Below are positions 1-5,755 of a stretch of DNA of 6,839 bases, in pieces. The DNA is from Victivallaceae bacterium (GTDB lineage: Bacteria; Verrucomicrobiota; Lentisphaeria; Victivallales; Victivallaceae), in contig JAQUOK010000167.1 in assembly GCA_028717165.1 (NCBI GenBank), forward strand, positions 1 through 6,839, read 5' to 3'. The first letter of the stretch is position 1. Each line of letters begins with the position of its first letter. Position numbers and translations under genes: made by a program. The notes under the pieces are model-generated. The model saw nothing but the letters and a program-made list of their open reading frames with translations. It did no database searches and was not told the origin of the DNA.

Positions 1-1
1 A

Positions 2-268
2 TTATCAACGAATGATTGTATTATTTCGCTTATTGCCGAAGTCTCAAATTCAAGTCTGCCTGTTGTGAAGTTTCATAGGAGCGCCCGTTTTTTATCCCTG
101 GAAGGGATTTTTAACGTAGCCCAAGGCGGCGCCTTGGGGAATCTTATCGGTTCCATGATGTTCCCTGAAGGAGAACTTCAAAATGCGGGTAAGGCATTTG
201 AGGTTCCCCTACAGGGAACAGATATGGGGGGACGGCATTACCCGCCGCGTTGCGGCGGGCTACGCTGA
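2..268 (+). other. Open reading frame running from the left edge through the palindrome cluster; doubtful gene
   Basis: One frame is open from position 2 to a TGA at 266-268 (88 codons) and could be the 3' end of a gene that begins outside the window. The only early start inside it is a GTG at 65 with no Shine-Dalgarno sequence. The first part reads like possible protein (CIISLIAEVSNSS), but from about codon 32 the frame is made of the palindromic repeats, giving Gly- and Pro-rich low-information peptide such as FNVAQGGALGN. I do not recognise a family. Either a real upstream gene has had repeats inserted at its 3' end, or the frame is open by chance and the stretch is non-coding. I favour non-coding for the repeat part and make no call for the first 64 bases. 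Confidence 0.2.
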
Positions 269-285
269 ATAACCCTTTCAGGGTT
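94..285. repeat. Cluster of six short perfect stem-loops (interspersed palindromic repeat)
   Basis: Six perfect inverted repeats with tiny loops follow one another within 192 bases: 94-99/103-108 (6 bp, 3-nt loop), 120-127/131-138 (8 bp, 3-nt loop, CCCAAGGC arms), 166-170/176-180 (5 bp, 5-nt loop), 203-208/214-219 (6 bp, 5-nt loop), 241-248/252-259 (8 bp, 3-nt loop, CCCGCCGC arms) and 271-276/280-285 (6 bp, 3-nt loop, AACCCT arms). The arms differ in sequence, so this is not a simple tandem repeat. None is followed by a T-run, so they are not ordinary intrinsic terminators. The arrangement resembles the dispersed palindromic elements of many Bacteroidetes and PVC genomes, where they often give rise to spurious small ORFs. 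That resemblance is from memory. A structured RNA is the alternative. Confidence 0.6.
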
Positions 286-447
286 TCAATACCGTGCCGC
301 ATCCTTAATTTTCAATTCTTAACATAGTCATCCATTCGGGATTCAATTTTTCCCGGACAAAGGTTACTGATTACCGGTATTCCATAATGATGTTTTGCCC
401 GCCAAAAACGGAAACGGTATTTGCAAACCTTTAATTAGCCTGTACCT
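286..447. other. Non-coding stretch with no feature seen
   Basis: This AT-rich spacer lies between the palindrome cluster and the lipoprotein promoter region. I see no supported reading frame, no tRNA-like fold, no strong hairpin and no repeat in it. A frame on the minus strand over 364-666 mostly runs antisense to the lipoprotein gene and has no family character. Confidence 0.5.
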
Positions 448-453
448 TATAAG
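448..453 (+). promoter_or_regulatory. Possible -10 box for the lipoprotein gene
   Basis: TATAAG at 448-453 matches five of six bases of a sigma70 -10 box and would start transcription near 460, about 22 bases before the ATG. No good -35 lies at the right distance: TTGCAA at 421-426 leaves a 21-bp gap, which is too long. The call is weak. Confidence 0.22.
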
Positions 454-470
454 ATCATGAACCCGCAACC

Positions 471-474
471 AGGA
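471..474 (+). promoter_or_regulatory. Ribosome binding site of the lipoprotein gene
   Basis: AGGA at 471-474 sits seven bases before the ATG at 482, a normal Shine-Dalgarno spacing. It supports that start, as does the signal peptide that begins directly at this methionine. Confidence 0.5.
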
Positions 475-481
475 TTTATAT

Positions 482-817
482 ATGAAAAGAATATTATTTT
501 CCGTTTTCCTTGCCGTAAGCGTACTTATTATGCTGAACGGCTGTGCCCCTTTCATCGTACGGAAAAATGTCGAAAACTCCAAAAAACTGCGCATCAACAT
601 GACTAAAGCACAGGTTCTGGAAGTGATGGGAGAACCGATTAAGGATGAAATGTATGTATCTCCCAACGTCTGGTACTATTACGTGAATACCGAATGGTAC
701 GACGGCCGGACTACCGAGGACGAATGTATGCCCCTGGTATTCAAAAACGACAAATTGGTCGGATGGGGCTGGGATTATTTCGAAAAAGCGCGCATACAGC
801 ATAAATACAGCCAATAA
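482..817 (+). CDS. Small outer-membrane-type lipoprotein, DUF3192 family (BamE/SmpA-like fold)
   Basis: This 111-residue protein has a lipoprotein signal peptide: basic MKR, a hydrophobic stretch at about residues 4-18, and a lipobox LNGC with the acylated cysteine at 21. The residue after the cysteine is Ala, not Asp, so by the E. coli Lol rule it would go to the outer membrane. The mature part has a short helix-like segment, MTKAQVLEVMGEP (40-52), of the kind seen in small BamE/SmpA-type and DUF3192 proteins. An aromatic strand VWYYYV (63-68) follows, then a signature that closely matches DUF3192: DGRTTEDECMPLVF (74-87) and KLVGWGW (91-97). A second cysteine is at 82. It stands alone on the plus strand and converges on the glycosyltransferase block, so it is probably its own transcription unit. 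The molecular role of DUF3192 is unknown to me; the family call is fairly firm and the function open. Confidence 0.85.
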   Translation: MKRILFSVFLAVSVLIMLNGCAPFIVRKNVENSKKLRINMTKAQVLEVMGEPIKDEMYVSPNVWYYYVNTEWYDGRTTEDECMPLVFKNDKLVGWGWDYFEKARIQHKYSQ

Positions 818-869
818 CCGGCAGCAAAAGTGATTCGGCGGTTGGGAATAAATGTCTTTATCAAAGCGG
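818..869. other. Gap between convergent genes, no convincing terminator
   Basis: Two convergent genes end here, so a two-way terminator would be expected. Only weak structures are visible: a 5-bp AT-only stem (848-852/857-861) and a 5-bp pairing of AACCG at 816-820 with CGGTT at 839-843 across a long loop. Neither has a T-run. Termination may be Rho-dependent or may occur beyond the stop codons. Confidence 0.4.
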
Positions 870-1634
870 TTACCGGGAAAACATCTTATAGGCGTTTATA
901 ATTTTCCGGCGGTTGAAAGCGTGAATCAGGTAATGTATGAAATTACAATGTTTACGGGCAATCGCCAGTTCTTCATTGAACTGCCTTTCAAAATTATTTG
1001 CGCTTATGGAATTTTCATGGCGGCGGAAGCAACTGAGGTTTTTTCTTAAATGGACCGGACGCGCTTCCCGTGCCATATTGAGCCACAATTCATAATCCCA
1101 CGCCGCTTCATAGCGGGGATCAAGGTCTTTTACTTCCTTCCATAGGTCAAGTTTCCAGAAAGTCGACGGCTGGCTGATGAAATTCTCGCACAAAAGCATA
1201 TTCCAGCTGTAAAAGAATCCTATCAGGTTTTTATAGAAACTCACAAAGCGGCAAATCTCCTTCCCTTCCGAATCGATAATACGGCTCTGCCCGTAGAGCC
1301 AGCGGCAGCCGGGATGTTCTGCAAAAGCTTTAACCACTGTCTCCAGCGCCCCCGGAGTAAAAACATCATCCGCGTTCAGCCAGCAGGCAATATCTCCGGT
1401 GGCTGAATTCATGCCGTAATTTATGGCGTTTTGAGGAGAACCGTCCCGGCGGGAGATTATTTTGCAGGAATCGCGGTATTCGTCCAGTATTTCCAACGTA
1501 CGGTCGGTGGACTGGCCGTCACAGATAATGTATTCCAGTTCAAAATCACCTCTCTGGGAAAGAACGCTTTCAACCGTTTCCCGGATATACTTTTCACCGT
1601 TGTAAACCGGTGTTATTACAGATATTTTAGTCAT
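870..1634 (-). CDS. WcaA-like family 2 glycosyltransferase
   Basis: This is a 254-residue inverting GT-A enzyme of family GT2 (Glycos_transf_2) that moves a sugar from a nucleotide-sugar to a glycan acceptor, most likely on the cytoplasmic face. Counting from the ATG at 1634, the protein opens with the first beta strand ISVITPVYNG (4-13). The nucleotide-binding DGQSTD (39-44) follows, then the metal-binding DxD-type NADD (87-90). ISQPSTFW (153-160) and DYELWL (180-185) match the acceptor-side and catalytic-base region of the WcaA/colanic-acid type. There is no obvious membrane anchor. A GTG at 1643 would add three residues; I prefer the ATG because the family normally begins one or two residues before this strand. 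Neither start has a good Shine-Dalgarno. The start lies 27 bases after the DUF2304 stop, so the gene is probably last in that operon. Sugar and acceptor cannot be told. Confidence 0.9.
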   Translation of the reverse strand: MTKISVITPVYNGEKYIRETVESVLSQRGDFELEYIICDGQSTDRTLEILDEYRDSCKIISRRDGSPQNAINYGMNSATGDIACWLNADDVFTPGALETVVKAFAEHPGCRWLYGQSRIIDSEGKEICRFVSFYKNLIGFFYSWNMLLCENFISQPSTFWKLDLWKEVKDLDPRYEAAWDYELWLNMAREARPVHLRKNLSCFRRHENSISANNFERQFNEELAIARKHCNFIHYLIHAFNRRKIINAYKMFSR

Positions 1635-1661
1635 TTGAAACACATTGTGCGTTCAGGCTGA

Positions 1662-2012
1662 TCATTTTTTATCTTTTTCCAGCCTGGACAATTGTTCTTT
1701 CAGCAAGGCTAATTCCTGGCTGAGATTCCGGATTTTGTTAACCTGCAGGGAAATGATAACCGAAAACTGGATCATAATCAGAATTACCGTCAACAGCAAA
1801 ACCAGGAACAAAGTCGCCGGGGCATAAAAAATACCGATCAGGTTGGAAACGAAGGTGAGCCCATCCACCCAGCAGGCAAGGATCAGGAAAAATATACTCA
1901 TGATCCCCCAGATCAGCGCATAGGCTTCTTTCAGCCTTTTCCGTCGGATCAGATATAAAATAAAAAAAGTAAAAATCAAACTGCCGATGATTGAAATTAT
2001 CTGTATTCTCAT
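1662..2012 (-). CDS. DUF2304 small membrane protein with C-terminal coiled coil
   Basis: This 116-residue protein has hydrophobic helices at about residues 3-22, 33-49 and 58-88. The first cytoplasmic turn carries the DUF2304 signature: a basic RRKRLKEAYALIW at 23-35. The tail after the last helix is a clear heptad pattern with I94, L97, L101, L104, L108 and L111 on one face, so a short coiled coil should project from the membrane. DUF2304 genes often sit next to DPM1-like glycosyltransferases, as here: the ATG overlaps the stop of the upstream GT2 by the ATGA at 2009-2012, and GAGGAT at 2018-2023 gives a good ribosome site. The biochemical role is not established to my knowledge. I infer a membrane anchor or partner for the neighbouring GT2, or a GtrA-like role in moving the lipid-linked sugar. 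The family call is strong and the role speculative. Confidence 0.88.
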   Translation of the reverse strand: MRIQIISIIGSLIFTFFILYLIRRKRLKEAYALIWGIMSIFFLILACWVDGLTFVSNLIGIFYAPATLFLVLLLTVILIMIQFSVIISLQVNKIRNLSQELALLKEQLSRLEKDKK

Positions 2013-2737
2013 ACTGAATCCTCTTCTCTGGGCCGGGAGGCAACCATCAGGATGGCAAAACCGACCTTGAACATATAATATACCGCCTTTAAAAGAGAAA
2101 TCGAAGATACTCCGCCCTGGCGCTCGCGCATTTCCGTGAAAACGTCTTTAATCCGGAAATTGTTTTTCCGCATCAATACGATTTCTTCGGGTTCGGGATA
2201 GTCAAAGCTGGGATAATGAAGCGTCGCGAATTTCAAGGCGGCGCGATTATAAGCCCTGAAACCGGAGGTCGGATCGGACGGCGCATAACCGGAAAGCAGT
2301 TCTATCAGGAGCCGGAAAAATTTTATCCCGGCCCGGCGCAGGAAAGTAGATTGAAATCCTTCCTTCCTGCTGTCAATGAAACGCGAACCGATCACGAAAT
2401 CAGCTTCATCGTTTTTGAGCACTTCCAGAAGCACAGAAATACAGTCAGCACGATGCTGCCCGTCCCCGTCCAGTTTAACCGCAAAGTCGAAATTATTTTT
2501 CCAGGCATACTTGAAACCGGTCTGGACCGCGCCTCCGACGCCCAGATTACAGGGCAGATCCAGAATGATAACCCGTCCGTCTTTCTCAAGTTCCGCGAGA
2601 GTATTGTCAGTGGAACAGTCGTTGACGACGACTATCTGCCGGTCTTCATTTTCCGGCATATTGTTCAGAATGTCATCTATCACGCTGCAGATAGTGTCCT
2701 GTTCATTGAAACATGGAATAATGACCGCCGTTTTCAT
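2009..2737 (-). CDS. Polyprenyl/dolichol-phosphate sugar synthase-like GT2 glycosyltransferase (DPM1/GtrB type)
   Basis: This 242-residue GT-A enzyme belongs to the DPM/DPG-synthase-like branch of GT2, whose members transfer a sugar from a nucleotide-sugar to a polyprenyl phosphate on the cytoplasmic face. Motifs in order: IIPCFNE (6-12), VNDCSTDNT (38-46), NLGVGGAVQTGF (64-75), the metal-binding DGDGQH (90-95), IGSRF (116-120), DPTSGFRAYN (155-164) and a late ERQGGVSS (205-212) that corresponds to the family's R-x-x-G-x-S loop. It lacks the pair of C-terminal transmembrane helices of GtrB-type enzymes; only one moderately hydrophobic segment with two lysines (about 215-233) is present, which could lie along the membrane surface. 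Both ends are coupled by ATGA overlaps, to the GT-C gene upstream and DUF2304 downstream. GGGGA five to eleven bases before the ATG is a good ribosome site. The sugar is unknown. Confidence 0.9.
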   Translation of the reverse strand: MKTAVIIPCFNEQDTICSVIDDILNNMPENEDRQIVVVNDCSTDNTLAELEKDGRVIILDLPCNLGVGGAVQTGFKYAWKNNFDFAVKLDGDGQHRADCISVLLEVLKNDEADFVIGSRFIDSRKEGFQSTFLRRAGIKFFRLLIELLSGYAPSDPTSGFRAYNRAALKFATLHYPSFDYPEPEEIVLMRKNNFRIKDVFTEMRERQGGVSSISLLKAVYYMFKVGFAILMVASRPREEDSV

Positions 2738-4224
2738 TGTCTTTCCCCGGAATTTACGAAAACAATCGCCCTCTCATTGATTTGCTTCAACCGTTTAAAT
2801 TCTTTTTGTACCCTGAGGATCGCCAGTGCTTCCAGTTGTTCGCGGCCGAGAACCACAAAGTCAGCTTTCCGTATAAGCGCCAATTGTTCCGCGAATTGGA
2901 GCCGGTCCTTGGGAATATTCATCCAGACTGCATCCGCCCAAAATGAATATTGAGGCTGGGTGGCCGCAATGATCAGGCGTCTGCCGGCAGCAGGCGGCTT
3001 TTTCCCATGCCGTATCCAATGTCCGATTCTATATTCGAAATCGTATTCATGCGTGATTGTTTTTTTGATGCCGTTTATCACCTGCAGAACAACTATCGCA
3101 GTCATTAGAAAGACCGCCAGAAATTTCAGGGATTTTCCGGCGGACAGCGAATCCCAGACAGATTTTACGGTGATAAAAGTAAAGGGCAAAAGTATAATCG
3201 AATTTATAGTATAATACCGGATGCTGTTGGAAATGCCTATCAGGACGGCAAAATTTATTATGACAATTGAAAACAGCATAAATGCTTCAGGCCGGTTTTC
3301 CTTCCGTTTCCACCACAGATAAATACCGAACAGCGCCAGAACCAGATATAGAGAATATGAGCCCCTGACAAAACATTCCATACCCTGCCATATCATCTCC
3401 CAGCCGCCGTGAAACTTGGGCTTGGACACCTCGGTTTTCTGCGGCACCGTTATAATAAGCTGCTGGGAATAAGGTTCCTGATGAAAAGGAAGCACTTCGC
3501 ATATGTAATCGGCCTGGCGAATATCCAGCGCCGGGACTCCGGTAAGTTTGTAACTCTGGTATAAACGCGGGGACACGCAGATGAAAAACACTAATGTTAT
3601 GACCAGACAATGGGCAAACATCCTGAAGAAACGCTCCCTGAGCCCGTTTCCCTTGTCCGCAAAAATAAAGTACGCGTACCACAAAACCAGCAACGGCAGG
3701 AATATTACTGTCTCGGCCCGGGCCAAAGCCAGACCGGCTGAAACTATGCCCATCAGCAGGGTTGTTATCCATTTTAAGCGTTTTGCCGCAGCCAGGATCA
3801 GAGCGACCGCCGCAATCATGAAAAAATTCTTGGCTGGATTAAGCAGTCCGGTACAACTGTAACGGATTATTTTGGGAGCGACAACATACAGGAAACAACC
3901 CCAGGCCGCGTAATCGTCATGTTTTAAAAAATACTTTAAGACCTGGAAAAGCACCGGGATCGACGCCAGATAGAACAGGCAGGAAACAAGAACCAGAGCC
4001 CGGAACGGCTCCATTCCGAGCCAACTGAAAATTCCGGCCAGGGTAGAATTCAAAACCGGAACTGAAAGAGTAAAGGCATTATTCCATTCGCCGCGGGCGA
4101 AAGCCCTGGTCATCGGAGCATACCACGCGGCAATATCATCATATACGTCGATACAGAAGAAGATATGCAAAGCGCTTATAAAACAGGCCAAAGCAACGGT
4201 CAATATCAGTATTTTATTTTTCAA
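2734..4224 (-). CDS. GT-C-fold membrane glycosyltransferase (PMT/ArnT-like)
   Basis: This 496-residue protein has about ten hydrophobic helices, beginning at residues 5-25 and ending near 390, followed by a soluble C-terminal domain of about 100 residues. The first outer loop holds the acidic cluster IDVYDDIAAWYAP (D26, D29, D30) and then AFARGEW, where GT-C enzymes carry their catalytic acid. The C-terminal part (ADFVVLG, IVFVN) is typical of bacterial GT39/PMT_2-like proteins. Such enzymes take a sugar from a polyprenyl-phosphate donor and transfer it on the periplasmic side. Here the donor would come from the next gene, which overlaps its stop by ATGA. The start is TTG at 4222-4224: there is no ATG before residue 38, which would cut off the first helix and the acid cluster, and GGGGA at 4230-4234 sits five bases upstream. 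Acceptor (lipid A, glycan or protein) cannot be read. Confidence 0.85.
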   Translation of the reverse strand: MKNKILILTVALACFISALHIFFCIDVYDDIAAWYAPMTRAFARGEWNNAFTLSVPVLNSTLAGIFSWLGMEPFRALVLVSCLFYLASIPVLFQVLKYFLKHDDYAAWGCFLYVVAPKIIRYSCTGLLNPAKNFFMIAAVALILAAAKRLKWITTLLMGIVSAGLALARAETVIFLPLLVLWYAYFIFADKGNGLRERFFRMFAHCLVITLVFFICVSPRLYQSYKLTGVPALDIRQADYICEVLPFHQEPYSQQLIITVPQKTEVSKPKFHGGWEMIWQGMECFVRGSYSLYLVLALFGIYLWWKRKENRPEAFMLFSIVIINFAVLIGISNSIRYYTINSIILLPFTFITVKSVWDSLSAGKSLKFLAVFLMTAIVVLQVINGIKKTITHEYDFEYRIGHWIRHGKKPPAAGRRLIIAATQPQYSFWADAVWMNIPKDRLQFAEQLALIRKADFVVLGREQLEALAILRVQKEFKRLKQINERAIVFVNSGERQ

Positions 4225-4229
4225 AAATT

Positions 4230-4234
4230 TCCCC
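4230..4234 (-). promoter_or_regulatory. Ribosome binding site that decides a TTG start
   Basis: On the minus strand GGGGA (within GGCGGGGA, 4230-4237) lies five bases before the TTG at 4224-4222. It supports the rare TTG as the true start of the GT-C gene, since no ATG or GTG occurs near it. Confidence 0.55.
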
Positions 4235-4267
4235 GCCTAGAAAATTTATTACGTCAGCGATGTTTAT

Positions 4268-4295
4268 ACTATAATTTGAAACACGGAAAAGGCAA
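4268..4295 (-). promoter_or_regulatory. Sigma70-like promoter of the GT-C/GT2/DUF2304 operon
   Basis: On the minus strand TTGCCT (4295-4290, four of six matches) and TATAGT (4273-4268, five of six) are 16 bases apart. Transcription would start near 4261, leaving a leader of about 37 bases before the TTG codon. It sits in the only sizeable gap (84 nt) of the minus-strand block, so the block is probably at least two transcription units. The assignment rests on sequence match only. Confidence 0.45.
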
Positions 4296-4310
4296 ACCTG
4301 AAACTGCCTT
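4289..4310 (-). terminator. Possible weak terminator hairpin after the DUF2142 gene
   Basis: The arms AAGGCA (4310-4305 on the minus strand) and TGCCTT (4294-4289) form a 6-bp stem with a 10-base loop, followed by two more T's (TTTTCC in all). The left arm begins within the TAA stop codon of the DUF2142 gene. The stem is short and the T-run poor, so it may only slow or partly stop transcription. The right arm overlaps the -35 box of the next promoter. Confidence 0.33.
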
Positions 4311-5739
4311 ACCTGCCGATCCATGAACAGGTAAAATAATAACGTTGTAACAAAGTGATTATGGAGGCGCTTTGAATAACCAGAACCGTTCCGATAAAGA
4401 GCAGACTGGCCGAAAGCCTTTTTTTTCTGAGCCTTTTTATTCCGATACCGCTTAGAAAGGGCAACAGCAGCAACGGGGCAAAAGGAATAAAATAGCGCCC
4501 TTGAATTCCCTCGATATGGGTGAGCATCTCCAAATTGCTTATATAAAATATAATATGAAGCAGGACAAATATCCCCAAACCGGTGAACAGAAATATAATC
4601 CGGCCCTGAAAACGTAAGTTAACCGCCCGGGTTTCACTCAGGGGAGAAAACAGCAGAATCAGATAGAAACAGCTCAAAAGCAGGGGCGGCAGCAGGGTGT
4701 CGAGCCACCCCAGGCAACCGCCGAAGCTGGCCGCATACAAAAGTATTTTATCAAAACGGGTCAGCGTATTGAAAAAACAATTCAGAAAGTTTGCCGGGCA
4801 GGTAAACAGTATCTTCAGTTTTTCAGAAGGCGAAACATATATCCGTTTTTCTTCATTATTTAACGGCTTGGCTCCGAAAGAGCGGTCATAGATTTTAGCC
4901 GACGGCTTTTTTAAGTTCATTTCGCTGCCGGCAATGCCGAAATGCAGCAATAACAAAACTAATACCGCAGCTTTGAAACCATAACGGTAATTGCCTTCGA
5001 ATTTATTCTTTTTCAGAAAAAGCAGAGGTATGGTAATCAGGTAAAACGGAAATTTCAGCAGGGCCAGGAAGGCTATGCCGCAAAGCGCTTTCCAGTTATT
5101 CCTGAAGTTTATTTTCCGGTCTTCCGCAAAATATTTAAGCATCAGCGCCGTTACCCAGTAACAGACCGCAATCGAGAGAGAATCATAGGACATTGAGGAA
5201 GCCAGGAACAATGCCATGGGCATCAGTCCGAGCAGGGAGAAGCCCCATTTAAAATACGGACTGATTTTGATCGCGTAAAAAATTATCACACAATAGGCGA
5301 TTAAATTGAACAGCCTTGCGCTCCACATGTTGAAACAGAAATTGGAGGAGAAAAATTTACTTATGCTCATTCCGATAACGGCGGGCAGATAATAAGGGAT
5401 AGTTCTGCTTTTCAAATAGGAGAAATACCCGTTATCCCGGGAAGATGCGTCTGTCCGGTTTTCGTACGAAAGAGCCTGTTTGAATTTTTCGGCGTTATAT
5501 TTTCTGTGAGGATGAAAATACAGATAATGATGCATTTTCAGAAAATTCACCTTGTTTTCTGAAAAATACGGATTGGTACTGCATGAAGAAAATCTCCAGA
5601 TACATAAAAAATGGACGTCTTCATCCGGAGCCTGCAGCGGCGGGATAATGAAAACATTGAGAATACCGAAAAAGAGAGCGGTGATCAAAAAAAAATTTTC
5701 CGCTTTTATCCTTATGAGCCTTTTGAGCAGATTTACCAT
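4309..5739 (-). CDS. DUF2142 polytopic membrane protein, probably a surface-glycan enzyme
   Basis: This 476-residue protein has about ten or more hydrophobic helices. It has the marks of the DUF2142 family: PPLQAPDEDVHF (33-44), whose P-DE-x-x-H lies just after the first helix in the outer loop; YYLPA (116-120); ARLFN (141-145); LLGLMPMALFLASSMSYDSL (169-188); GWLDTLLP (344-351); and GIQGRYFIP (411-419). The overall plan resembles GT-C glycosyltransferases with an acidic motif in the first loop, and DUF2142 genes are common in O-antigen and exopolysaccharide loci. A lipid-linked sugar transferase is therefore likely but not proven. The ATG has no clear Shine-Dalgarno and follows the PHP gene by 16 bases, so translation may depend on the upstream gene. 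The gene looks more AT-rich than the PHP gene beside it. The family call is firm, the reaction inferred. Confidence 0.85.
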   Translation of the reverse strand: MVNLLKRLIRIKAENFFLITALFFGILNVFIIPPLQAPDEDVHFLCIWRFSSCSTNPYFSENKVNFLKMHHYLYFHPHRKYNAEKFKQALSYENRTDASSRDNGYFSYLKSRTIPYYLPAVIGMSISKFFSSNFCFNMWSARLFNLIAYCVIIFYAIKISPYFKWGFSLLGLMPMALFLASSMSYDSLSIAVCYWVTALMLKYFAEDRKINFRNNWKALCGIAFLALLKFPFYLITIPLLFLKKNKFEGNYRYGFKAAVLVLLLLHFGIAGSEMNLKKPSAKIYDRSFGAKPLNNEEKRIYVSPSEKLKILFTCPANFLNCFFNTLTRFDKILLYAASFGGCLGWLDTLLPPLLLSCFYLILLFSPLSETRAVNLRFQGRIIFLFTGLGIFVLLHIIFYISNLEMLTHIEGIQGRYFIPFAPLLLLPFLSGIGIKRLRKKRLSASLLFIGTVLVIQSASIITLLQRYYFTCSWIGR

Positions 5740-5755
5740 TGCAATTTTTATACTG

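Noticed and set aside
94..285. CRISPR array
   Set aside because: The hairpin arms differ from one another and there is no repeated unit with regular spacers, nor any cas gene.
271..285. Intrinsic terminator for a gene left of the window
   Set aside because: The 6-bp stem is followed by TCAATACC, not by a T-run, and it fits better as one of the series of palindromes.
364..814. Two minus-strand frames of about 100 codons overlapping the lipoprotein gene
   Set aside because: They lie antisense to a gene with a signal peptide, lipobox and family signature, and neither shows any protein-family character.
1631..1645. A four-codon mini-ORF (MCFK) whose TGA overlaps the ATG of the last GT2
   Set aside because: It has no ribosome site and is short enough to arise by chance; it is only a possible aid to re-initiation.
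2216..2953. A 245-codon plus-strand frame opposite the DPM-like GT2 and the end of the GT-C gene
   Set aside because: It runs antisense across two well-supported genes and their ATGA junction, and its translation shows no family motif or domain pattern. It is a mirror of the minus-strand codon use.
3287..3772. A 161-codon minus-strand frame inside the GT-C gene
   Set aside because: It overlaps the GT-C gene in another frame on the same strand and has low-complexity, motif-free translation.
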